A DNA stretch of 64,000 nt from Duganella sp. BJB476 (GTDB taxonomy: Bacteria; Pseudomonadota; Gammaproteobacteria; Burkholderiales; Burkholderiaceae_D), in contig NZ_QVIO01000002.1 of NCBI RefSeq assembly GCF_003416895.1, forward strand, positions 1-64,000, read 5' to 3'. The notes beneath the pieces are model-generated. The model saw only the letters and a program-made list of their open reading frames with translations, did no database searches and was not told the DNA's origin. The translations under genes and the position numbers were made by a program. Positions 57,068 to 64,000 of the stretch are shown here, piece by piece (the stretch's first letter is position 1; each line of letters opens with the position of its first letter).

Positions 57068-57966
57068 CCTGGGGCCACGACCAGCTGCAGGAGGACCTTG
57101 CCGCCCACCTACGCGGAAGCCGTGATCGAATCGTCTGGACGAACATGCAGCTCGGTCCATCAGGATCGCCGCGCCCAGATGTTTTCACGGTACCGAAGAG
57201 CTATAGCAAGTTCCGGCCGATAGCCTACGAATGCAAGATCAGCACCGCTGACTTTCGCCGCGATGTCACCAGCGGAAAGTGGCAGAGCTACCTGAAGTAC
57301 GCATCCGGCGTGATCTTTGCGGCGCCGGCTGGGCTGATCAAGAAGGAGGACGTGCCGAATGGCTGCGGCCTAATCGTGCGCCACGATGAGGTCTGGCGCA
57401 CTTTGAAGGGGCCGACACTACGCGCATTCGAGTCGCTGCCACATGAGGCGTGGATGAAGCTGATGATCGATGGGCTGGACCGCCAGAACCGGGAGCCGCA
57501 GCCGCGCAGTGCCTCGCCATGGCAGGCGGAAGCAGCGATCAGGAAGAAGTATGGCGACAAGATCGGTGGTGCCCTGCGTGACCTTAATGACGCGGAGCTT
57601 CGGCTTCAGATGGAACTGGTGAAGACTACGCAAACGACCGAGCAGCTGCGCGAGGCAGAACGTGAGCGGGCGAAGCATGCACGCCAGGTTATCGAGCGGG
57701 AGCTGGCCGAGGCGCGAACGGCAAAGCATGAGATCTGCCAGTTGCTTGGTTTGCCAGACGATGCTGCGGCATACCTGATATCTCGCGCCGCCACCGAAAT
57801 AGTGGATCGCCTTAACGTGGATGAAGAGCTGAAGCGAGTGCGGCGCTCCCTGGAGTTGGCACAGCGAGCACTGGCGGATGGACTGAAACCACTTCCGGCA
57901 CTCAGCGCTGGCGTGCCGCAACAACAGGCGTGCCTAATCGGCACCGATGACCCGGAGGCCCTATGA
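57064..57966 (+). CDS. MmcB-like PD-(D/E)xK protein with coiled coil, 300 aa
   Basis: The N-terminal 110 residues match MmcB-type DNA repair proteins: SPRPDVFTVPKSYSKFRP, AYECKISTADFRRDVTSGKW (catalytic E-x-K), GVIFAAPAGLIKKEDVP, CGLIVRHDEVW. A long coiled coil follows (about residues 175-225). It is likely a nuclease-fold DNA-processing protein of the early phage operon. Confidence 0.8.
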   Translation: MTWGHDQLQEDLAAHLRGSRDRIVWTNMQLGPSGSPRPDVFTVPKSYSKFRPIAYECKISTADFRRDVTSGKWQSYLKYASGVIFAAPAGLIKKEDVPNGCGLIVRHDEVWRTLKGPTLRAFESLPHEAWMKLMIDGLDRQNREPQPRSASPWQAEAAIRKKYGDKIGGALRDLNDAELRLQMELVKTTQTTEQLREAERERAKHARQVIERELAEARTAKHEICQLLGLPDDAAAYLISRAATEIVDRLNVDEELKRVRRSLELAQRALADGLKPLPALSAGVPQQQACLIGTDDPEAL

Positions 57967-58088
57967 ATTTGGACCAAGACCTGCAAGCCCCAATGCTCAG
58001 CAATGACGATGCCCGCCGGCGCGCGTTCCAGCTGATCGCCCTGCTCTACGGCCTGGCTGCGCTGGCAAACCTCTGGTGGTTGCTGTGA
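57963..58088 (+). CDS. 41-aa membrane peptide
   Basis: ATG 57963 overlaps the previous stop (ATGA), and its TGA overlaps the next GTG. C-terminal transmembrane helix (FQLIALLYGLAALANLWWLL). Function unknown. Confidence 0.55.
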   Translation: MNLDQDLQAPMLSNDDARRRAFQLIALLYGLAALANLWWLL

Positions 58089-58330
58089 GTGCCCGCGACC
58101 CGCTTCCGGTCGAGACGCCAGCCGAAGCCGAATACCGGCAGGCGCGGCTGTTGCTGAAAGCGCAGGAGTTCGCCCACCCGGTGATCTGGCGCGGCATGCC
58201 CTACTTCATCCAGTCGTTCCGGCGCGATGAAGACCCTACCAGCAGCGCCTTGGTCACAAGCGTTTATTTGAAAGGCCGTACGGACCTAGTCCCGGCCGAG
58301 GAACTAACTTTGCAGGAGTTGCCAAAATGA
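58085..58330 (+). CDS. small phage protein, 81 aa, GTG start
   Basis: GTG 58085 (reading MSARDPLPVETPAEAEYRQA) overlaps the previous TGA. Contains a strand-rich part FAHPVIWRGMPYFIQSFRRD. No family assigned. It overlaps the next gene by ATGA. Confidence 0.55.
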   Translation: MSARDPLPVETPAEAEYRQARLLLKAQEFAHPVIWRGMPYFIQSFRRDEDPTSSALVTSVYLKGRTDLVPAEELTLQELPK

Positions 58331-59604
58331 ATGATATTAATAAATTGGATGCGCCAGCACCTGCTGTATCAGTGGTTATGGTGGATGCTGAAGCTGATCT
58401 TCAACGCGTGTACGACATTTTCAGCATCGGGAAGGATGCGCGCAGCATCGGTGTTCTGCTGACCAACGTCCGCAACTGCATGCATTTCTTTGAACTGCTG
58501 ACCGCCATCGAGCGCGAGTTCTTCATGGTGCACGGCGAGCCAGATGAAGACTACCCAGACGAGGAGCCGCAAGACGAATGCTTGGTCAATAGCTGGGGAT
58601 CGACGGAAAGGGAATATATCGACCAGTTCCGCGCTGCTTTGGCAGCGAAGTCCGATGCGCGCTACCGCGATGGCTTTGGCGACGGCGCAAAGTTGGTCGA
58701 GGAGATCACCGCCGAGCGCGACGCTGCCCGCAATCAACTCGTCCAGCACGCAGCCAGCGTAGAGGCGGTGCCTGAGCCATTCAATCATTACGGCTTGAGC
58801 ACTGAGCAGTTGCAGCAGTTGTTGGACGGCGGCCTGAAGCCCGAAGAGATATCGGGCGCCGACGATGTGCAACATGACCGCGTGCATGAACTGGTCTGGT
58901 GGTTTGCGCGCCTCACGCAAGGCAATGCCAATTCGAAATGGGCAGTGCGACATGCCTGTGAACTGGCGTACTTTATCGCCGCCAATGGTATCAACCGGAA
59001 TATCGACCTGAAGGCAATCAGGGATGCGGCTTTCAAGGAGGGCGTCAACATCACGCCGGAAGAGCGCGGCACACTGGAGCGCATCGGCTTTACCGTACCT
59101 CCCGCTGCCGCTAAGGTAGCGCAGGGATTCCCGGAGCGCGACCTGACAAAGCCAGCCGAACAGCAAGGCATGTTTCGCAAGTTCGATGTACGGCGGGTGG
59201 ATGGTAGCGATGCGCCCGGCGGTAAGCACCACGGTTGCCGCTACTTCGTGCTGGACATGGATCACGACATGCATGCAGGGCCCGCACTGGCAGCTTATGC
59301 CGAATCTTGCAGGGCAAGCCATCACGCGCTGTCGGATGAGATGATCGCAGAATTTGGTAGTCAGGTAGCGCAGGACAACGGGCGCGATGCGGCGCTGGGT
59401 AAGTTTCTCAAAGCACTTGAACAAATGGATTTCCATCAGTTTGCTATGCACCGAAATCCATGTTGGCGCATTGACGAGGACGGCCGTTTCTGTGGGCGAG
59501 ACAAGGCATGGGCCGGACATCAGTCCGGATGGAAGTATGTATCGCTGAAAGATGCTATCGCCGTCATGGCCGCGCAGCAGGGCGAGAAAGGCGGTGCCCT
59601 GTGA
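58327..59604 (+). CDS. phage hypothetical with conserved C-terminal domain, 425 aa
   Basis: The N-terminal third is acidic and helical (VHGEPDEDYPDEEPQDECLV). The C-terminal domain contains FDVRRVDGSDAPGGKHHGCR followed by YFVLDMDHDMHA and ALAAYAESC, a module recurrent in phage early proteins. A middle segment (EERGTLERIGFTVP) is also phage-typical. It appears to be a mosaic of short phage domains. Function unknown. Confidence 0.75.
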   Translation: MNDINKLDAPAPAVSVVMVDAEADLQRVYDIFSIGKDARSIGVLLTNVRNCMHFFELLTAIEREFFMVHGEPDEDYPDEEPQDECLVNSWGSTEREYIDQFRAALAAKSDARYRDGFGDGAKLVEEITAERDAARNQLVQHAASVEAVPEPFNHYGLSTEQLQQLLDGGLKPEEISGADDVQHDRVHELVWWFARLTQGNANSKWAVRHACELAYFIAANGINRNIDLKAIRDAAFKEGVNITPEERGTLERIGFTVPPAAAKVAQGFPERDLTKPAEQQGMFRKFDVRRVDGSDAPGGKHHGCRYFVLDMDHDMHAGPALAAYAESCRASHHALSDEMIAEFGSQVAQDNGRDAALGKFLKALEQMDFHQFAMHRNPCWRIDEDGRFCGRDKAWAGHQSGWKYVSLKDAIAVMAAQQGEKGGAL

Positions 59605-60161
59605 TTATCGACGACATCATGACCGACAAGATCACGCTACATGGCCTGGGCTTCGTGCAGGTGCAGCTGCCAGGAAATCAGCGCATCCACGTCTGGCACC
59701 CTGACCTTCCGCGCCGGAGTTGCTTCGAGCACTCGGCAATCCACAATCACCGGTTCGGCTTCCGGTCCATCGTGCTGGTCGGCGAGCAGATCAACATCCC
59801 GGTCGAAGTCATCCCGAACGAAGCAGGCTCACACATACTCTACCTGCACGAGGGCGCGCGCACGGCGAACGGCGGGCGGCCATGGGTTCCAGACGGCAGG
59901 GTCGACCTGGTAGAGCACGTCCCTGATTCCATCATGGCTGGGCGGCATTACCACGTGCGGCCGTACGATTACCATAGGACCGCCGCCGGCGGTAATGGTC
60001 AGGTTGCCACGCTGCTGACGAAAATACATGCAGGCTACTACGGCGCGCATTCCAGCTGCGCGGTGGATGTAGAGCCCGATGCAGACTTTGACCGCTTCCA
60101 GTGGGCGCCAAGTCGCCTGTGGGAAGTGGTCAGCGCAGTCCTGACCGGAGGTGTCGCATGA
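59601..60161 (+). CDS. cupin-like phage protein, 186 aa
   Basis: A GTG at 59601 overlaps the previous stop; an ATG at 59619 is an alternative. Histidine-rich double-strand motifs (HSAIHNHRFGFRSIVLVGEQ and IMAGRHYHVRPYDYHRTAAG) fit a metal-binding cupin barrel. No enzymatic family can be named. Confidence 0.65.
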   Translation: MIIDDIMTDKITLHGLGFVQVQLPGNQRIHVWHPDLPRRSCFEHSAIHNHRFGFRSIVLVGEQINIPVEVIPNEAGSHILYLHEGARTANGGRPWVPDGRVDLVEHVPDSIMAGRHYHVRPYDYHRTAAGGNGQVATLLTKIHAGYYGAHSSCAVDVEPDADFDRFQWAPSRLWEVVSAVLTGGVA

Positions 60162-60526
60162 GCTCGGACAACGTAATCCATGCCTTCAAGCCAGCTGAAC
60201 TGCCGGCGCAGACGCTGACCATCGAGAAGCCGCCAGCAGGAAAAAAGATGTACTGCCAGCACGGAGGGCTCCGAATTGACCCGCATGAGCGCAGCATCGC
60301 TTGCGCGGAATGCGGCCAAGTGCTCGACCCATTCGATTATTTGCTTACCAACGCGGCTACCATTAACCGCGCATGGCAGGACCATGGCTACGTGAAGCGC
60401 GAGATCAGCGACATTCAGGACCGCATCACCGAGCTGAAGAAGGAAGAGAAGCGCCTAAAGGCGCAGATCAAGCGAAGCGCCGACAAGATCACCGTCGTCG
60501 ACGTACGTGGGAAAGGCTTGCTATGA
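60158..60526 (+). CDS. zinc-ribbon and coiled-coil protein, 122 aa
   Basis: Start at 60158 (MSSDNVIHAFKPAELPAQ). A zinc-ribbon-like Cys/His set (MYCQHGG...IACAECGQVLDPFD) is followed by a strongly charged coiled coil (ISDIQDRITELKKEEKRLKA). Probably a nucleic-acid-associated early protein. It overlaps both neighbours by ATGA. Confidence 0.65.
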   Translation: MSSDNVIHAFKPAELPAQTLTIEKPPAGKKMYCQHGGLRIDPHERSIACAECGQVLDPFDYLLTNAATINRAWQDHGYVKREISDIQDRITELKKEEKRLKAQIKRSADKITVVDVRGKGLL

Positions 60527-60765
60527 GTGACGTGATGTTCTATGGCGTGCTGCGCATGCCTTACGACCTGGCAATGGGTGACGAGATCAGCCGGCTGCAG
60601 TTCTATCAAGTGATTCAACAGGCGGCGGATCGCGTGGAGCGCGCCGACGCACTGCGTACCGCCGTGGCAGCCTTCATCAAAGCCAAGGGTCGCTACCACA
60701 CCGAGCAGGGCTACAAGGCGCTGGTTGAGGCGTTTGATGCCGGCACCGGGGAGACGCCGCCATGA
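60523..60765 (+). CDS. small phage protein, 80 aa
   Basis: Start at 60523 (MSDVMFYGVLRMPYDLAMGD). Helical (FYQVIQQAADRVERADALRT). Found just upstream of the excision/integration genes. No family assigned. Confidence 0.6.
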   Translation: MSDVMFYGVLRMPYDLAMGDEISRLQFYQVIQQAADRVERADALRTAVAAFIKAKGRYHTEQGYKALVEAFDAGTGETPP

Positions 60766-61049
60766 TGACCAACGAGACCGAGTACGACATCGTCGCCGAA
60801 CTGGCGCGCAAAGTTGAGCGCCTGGAGTCGGCGCCAAGCACGTTCCTGACGCCGGAAGAAATCTCAGTGCTGTCGGGGCGCAAGAGTAAATCGCGGCAGA
60901 TTGAAGCCCTGCGCGCAATGGGCGTACCATTCTTCATCAACGGCATCGGCCACGCTGTCGTGGCACGGTCGGCCGTCGAGGGTGGGAAATCCTTGGCGCC
61001 GGCAGCACCGAAGGCGAAATGGGTGCCGAAAGTTTTGCAAAAAGGATAG
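60762..61049 (+). CDS. DUF4224 family, putative excisionase, 95 aa
   Basis: DUF4224 core: FLTPEEISVLSGRKSKSRQI followed by EALRAMGVPFFINGIGHAVV, an excisionase-like winged-helix pattern. It directly precedes the integrase gene (3-nt gap), the usual place of Xis or an Alp-type regulator. A role as recombination directionality factor is inferred. Confidence 0.82.
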   Translation: MMTNETEYDIVAELARKVERLESAPSTFLTPEEISVLSGRKSKSRQIEALRAMGVPFFINGIGHAVVARSAVEGGKSLAPAAPKAKWVPKVLQKG

Positions 61050-61052
61050 AAA

Positions 61053-62162
61053 ATGGGCCGCAGCCCGACCACCAATAAACAACTGCCGAAAGGCATGCGC
61101 GCGCGCCGCCGGCCGAGCGGTGTCCACTACTACATGGACACCGGTGGCCGGCCGCGAGTCGAAGTTCCGCTCGGGAAGGATTACGTGCTCGCCGTGCAGG
61201 AATGGGCGCGCCGGACGTCGATGACAGCGCCGGCCGGCGCGCGAATCACGTTCAAGCACGTGGCCGACAAATACATGCGCGACGTGCTGCCGACGAAGGC
61301 ACCCGGCACGCAGCGCAAGAATCTGGGCGAGCTGGCCAACCTGCTAAAGTTCTTCGGGGAGCCGCCGGTAGAACTCAACGAAATCGAGCCGGTGAACGTC
61401 AGGCAATATCTAGACTGGCGCTGGAAATCGTCGATCGAGCAGAAGGCGGCGGACAATGCCGAACGTTTGCGCTTGGGGCGCGCGGAAGTGGAGGTCACTG
61501 GCAAGGAAGGGCAGGTGCCGGCCAACCGCGAGAAGGCGCTGTTTTCACACATCTGGAACTATGCGCGCAACGCCGGCCTGACCACCCTGCCCAACCCGTG
61601 CGCCGGCATTCGTGGCTTCCGCGAGCTGGGGCGCGACGCCTACACCGATGACGCAGTCTACGACGCGGTGTGGTGGGTTGCTGACCAGGGCTTGCAAGAT
61701 GCGATGGATATCGCCTACCTCTCAGCTCAAAGAAAGGCCGACGTGCTGAAGTTCGACCGAACTGACTTGAAGGATGATCAGCTGACCGTGGTGCAGAACA
61801 AAACGGGGAAGCGGTTGCGCGTCTCAGTCGAGGGGCAACTGGCGGCCGTTGTCGAACGCATCAATCGCAGGAAGGTGACCGGCCTCGCCTTGGTTTGCAA
61901 TGAGAAAGGTGAGCGGATGACAGAATTCATGCTGCGCGGGGCATTTGACCGGGCCCGTGAAGCTGCAGCGACGGCCCGACCTGAGCTGGCAGAGGCTATT
62001 CGCGCCTTCCAGTTCCGCGATCTACGGGCCAAGGCGGCGACGGACAAGGAGGAGCGCTCCGGCATGATCGCAGCGCAAGACCAGCTCGGCCATACCACCA
62101 CGACGATGACCGCGCACTACGTGCGCAACAGACGCGGTAAGCTCGTCAAGCCGACAAAATAG
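61053..62162 (+). CDS. int: phage integrase, tyrosine recombinase, 369 aa
   Basis: Integrates the prophage at tRNA-Leu. The N-terminal arm-binding region is at about 1-60, the core-binding domain at about 66-165. In the catalytic domain the first Arg is in SAQRKADVL, the second box is QFRDLRAKAAT (Arg in place of the usual His), then DQLGHTTTTMTAHY with the last His and the Tyr nucleophile. Encoded last in the rightward operon and 110 bp from attR, with two arm-type repeats in between. Confidence 0.92.
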   Translation: MGRSPTTNKQLPKGMRARRRPSGVHYYMDTGGRPRVEVPLGKDYVLAVQEWARRTSMTAPAGARITFKHVADKYMRDVLPTKAPGTQRKNLGELANLLKFFGEPPVELNEIEPVNVRQYLDWRWKSSIEQKAADNAERLRLGRAEVEVTGKEGQVPANREKALFSHIWNYARNAGLTTLPNPCAGIRGFRELGRDAYTDDAVYDAVWWVADQGLQDAMDIAYLSAQRKADVLKFDRTDLKDDQLTVVQNKTGKRLRVSVEGQLAAVVERINRRKVTGLALVCNEKGERMTEFMLRGAFDRAREAAATARPELAEAIRAFQFRDLRAKAATDKEERSGMIAAQDQLGHTTTTMTAHYVRNRRGKLVKPTK

Positions 62163-62191
62163 CGCTTGAGCAACCGGCCGACTGGTGTATT

Positions 62192-62220
62192 TTTGCGGAA
62201 CTGTGGGCCGTTTGCGGAAC
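62192..62220 (+). other. two putative integrase arm-type sites, right end
   Basis: TTTGCGGAAC at 62192-62201 and 62211-62220, in direct orientation 19 bp apart, between the integrase stop and the attachment core. A third copy occurs near the left end (5043-5052). Confidence 0.55.
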
Positions 62221-62271
62221 TGGCCAGTCGGCAATGTGAGCAGGCGCTAACCGTGTAGCCCTGTGTTTATG

Positions 62272-62328
62272 ATGGTGCTCCGAGCCGGAATCGAACCGGC
62301 ACGCCCTGCGGCGGGAGATTTTAAGTCT
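62272..62328. repeat. right attachment repeat (attR core)
   Basis: The 57-bp partner of the left repeat at 4883-4939 (56 of 57 identical). It covers the 3' half of the intact tRNA-Leu, including the CCA end, which the phage copy restores on integration. Confidence 0.93.
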
Positions 62329-62357
62329 CCAGTGTCTACCAATTTCACCATCGGAGC
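62273..62357 (-). tRNA. tRNA-Leu(UAA)
   Basis: 85 nt on the minus strand: acceptor GCTCCGA/TCGGAGC followed by encoded ACCA, D-arm with TGGTAGACAC, anticodon stem GGAGA/TCTCC with loop CTTAAAA (anticodon TAA), long variable arm typical for leucine, and T-arm GGTTCGAATCC. The gene is intact and is the prophage attachment site. Confidence 0.96.
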
Positions 62358-62463
62358 GACAGAGCCCGTGATTATGCCACGAACCGGGCATAACTGCCAT
62401 ACCGGCAACTGTCAGATCCGATAACATGGCATCATTGCTAATATCTACGTCCCAAGGATAGCC

Positions 62464-64000
62464 ATGACCGTTTTACGCCGCCTGCTCGTTGCGACGCTGC
62501 TGCTGATGCTCCACTGCTTCGCAACCGCCGCCGACATCCTCCCCGCCCCGCAACCAGGCACCCCGGCCACAGCGCCAGCCCCGGCCAAACTGGTCTTCGC
62601 CAACCGCACCATCTTCGTCTTCCGCTCCGTGCTGACCGGCTACCCGCCGGAGGAACGCGCCGACGGCGCGCGCAAGCGCCTGGACGCCGCGCTGGCCCGC
62701 AATGGCGCCCAGCAGCCCGGCACCCGCCCGATCGCCGAAGGCACGCAGGTGATGCTGGACGGCGCCCTGCTGTTCCTGGTCACGCCGGCCGACATCAACC
62801 CGCTGGCCGGCGACACCACCGACAGCGTCGCCAGCGAAAGCGCGGCAACCCTCGGCAAGGCCCTGCTGGAACGCCGCGAACAAGCCAGCCCGCGCTACCT
62901 GCTCATCGCAGCGGCCCTGTGCGCTGCAGCGACGCTTGCATACGCCCTGATACTGCACGGCTTGCGGCTGATGCACCGCTGGGTGGGCAAGCGTTCGACC
63001 CAGGCCATCAGCCGCCGCCTCGGCCAGGTCAAACTCAAGAACGTGCGCATCCTCGACGCCGAGCACTATGTGGCTTTCATGCGCCAACTGGTCAACCTGC
63101 TGATCTGGGGCCTGCGCTTGATGGCGACCTATCTGTGGCTGGCCTTCGTGATGGGTAAAATCCCCTACTCGCGCAGCTGGGGCGAGCGCCTGCAGGACTA
63201 TCTGATCGACGTCGCCACCAGCGTCGCCCAAGGCATCATCGAAGCGCTGCCTGGCCTGGTGCTGGTGGCCGTCATCGCCGCCATCGCGCGACTGGTGATG
63301 CTGACCGCAGGCTCGGTGTTCCAGCGCGTGGAAAGCGGCGAGCTGCAAATGGCCTGGCTCGATCGCGACACCGCCACGCCCACGCGCCGCATCCTGAACG
63401 TGGTGATCTGGCTGTTCGCGCTGGCGATGGCCTACCCTTACCTACCCGGCGCGCACACGGCGGCGTTCCAGGGCGTGTCGGTGCTGGTGGGTTTGATGGT
63501 GTCGATCGGCGCTTCCAGCATCGTCGGCCAAGGCGCCAGCGGCTTGATCCTGATGTACGCGCGCTCACTGCGCAAAGGCGAATACGTGCGCATCGGCGAG
63601 TCGGAAGGCACGGTGGTCGAACTGGGCATGTTCGAAACGCGCCTGCGCACCGGCCTGGGTGAAGAGATCACCATGCCCAACGCCTGGGTGCTGTCCAACA
63701 CCACCAAGAACTATTCGCGCGCGCACGCCGGCACCGGCTTTGTGCTCGACACCACCGTCACCATCGGCTACGACACGCCATGGCGCCAGGTGCACGCGAT
63801 GCTGGAACTGGCGGCCGCCAGGATAGAGGACATCGCCGCCACGCCCAAGCCCTACGTGATGCAGATCGGGCTATCGGATTTTTATCCGGAGTACCGGCTG
63901 GTGGCCTACGCGACAGTGGAAACGCCGCGCCGCCGCGCCGACGTCCTGAATCAACTGCACCAGCAGATCATGGACGTGTTCAATGAATACGGCGTGGCGA
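62464..64000 (+). CDS. MscS-family mechanosensitive channel, partial (window end)
   Basis: Host gene. ATG 62464 with AAGGA upstream. Signal peptide (about residues 1-22, LLVATLLLMLHCFATAA), then a periplasmic domain, at least four membrane helices and the MscS core near the end: VSIGASSIVGQGASGLILMY (pore helix region), KGEYVRIGESEGTVVELGMF and ITMPNAWVLSNTTKNYSR. The frame is still open at base 64000, so the C-terminus is missing here. It is a core chromosomal gene next to the tRNA and marks the right host flank. Confidence 0.9.
   Translation, partial: MTVLRRLLVATLLLMLHCFATAADILPAPQPGTPATAPAPAKLVFANRTIFVFRSVLTGYPPEERADGARKRLDAALARNGAQQPGTRPIAEGTQVMLDGALLFLVTPADINPLAGDTTDSVASESAATLGKALLERREQASPRYLLIAAALCAAATLAYALILHGLRLMHRWVGKRSTQAISRRLGQVKLKNVRILDAEHYVAFMRQLVNLLIWGLRLMATYLWLAFVMGKIPYSRSWGERLQDYLIDVATSVAQGIIEALPGLVLVAVIAAIARLVMLTAGSVFQRVESGELQMAWLDRDTATPTRRILNVVIWLFALAMAYPYLPGAHTAAFQGVSVLVGLMVSIGASSIVGQGASGLILMYARSLRKGEYVRIGESEGTVVELGMFETRLRTGLGEEITMPNAWVLSNTTKNYSRAHAGTGFVLDTTVTIGYDTPWRQVHAMLELAAARIEDIAATPKPYVMQIGLSDFYPEYRLVAYATVETPRRRADVLNQLHQQIMDVFNEYGVA

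Overview
The window is a stretch of a GC-rich betaproteobacterial chromosome, most likely Oxalobacteraceae (Massilia/Duganella/Janthinobacterium type), inferred from codon use, the style of the phage genes and the CCCGCCGGAGCGGG hairpins. A complete prophage of about 57.4 kb (4883-62328) sits in the 3' end of a tRNA-Leu(UAA) gene. The tRNA is intact at the right junction (62273-62357, minus strand). A 57-bp copy of its 3' end, with one mismatch, marks the left junction (4883-4939). Left of the prophage, a P4-type integrase (3513-4718) faces the same att site, so a second element appears to be stacked in tandem at this tRNA. To the right the chromosome resumes with an MscS-type channel gene that runs off the window.

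Phage layout. At the left end are a LexA box, an SRAP protein and small genes. From about 34 kb down to 6.7 kb, all on the minus strand, lies an HK97-type siphovirus late region: HTH late regulator, SGNH-esterase tail spike, HNH nuclease, TerS/TerL, portal, S49 protease, capsid, connectors, tail tube, tail chaperones joined by a -1 frameshift site, a 1828-aa tape measure, fibres and lysis genes. From 46.4 to 34 kb, also leftward, lies the early region: Cro-like regulator, Rha-KilAC antirepressor, a large C5 DNA methyltransferase, a replication protein with internal iterons, a DnaC-like loader, nucleases, an internal tyrosine recombinase and a dATP/dGTP hydrolase-like protein. The immunity region (46.4-49.0 kb) has lambda topology: cro leftward, three operators, a CI-like repressor rightward, an Arc-like gene, a secreted accessory protein with its own terminator, then a second operator-promoter.

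Most notable is what that second promoter drives: a diversity-generating retroelement (DGR) at 49.0-56.1 kb. It has three target genes, each ending in a 115-bp variable region, a MutS-I/Avd-like fusion accessory protein, one template repeat and a reverse transcriptase with SQ and YVDD motifs. The variable regions differ from the template at 14, 16 and 17 positions, and all 47 changes fall on template adenines. Each target is followed 28-29 nt after its stop codon by a short-stem, 3-nt-loop hairpin. RdgC and several small membrane proteins are interleaved with the targets. The promoter-operator upstream of the DGR is almost a copy of the cro promoter-operator, so the retroelement should be silent in the lysogen and switched on with lytic induction. 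The same rightward operon continues through DUF5131, MmcB-like and other small early genes to a DUF4224 (Xis-like) gene and the phage integrase beside attR.
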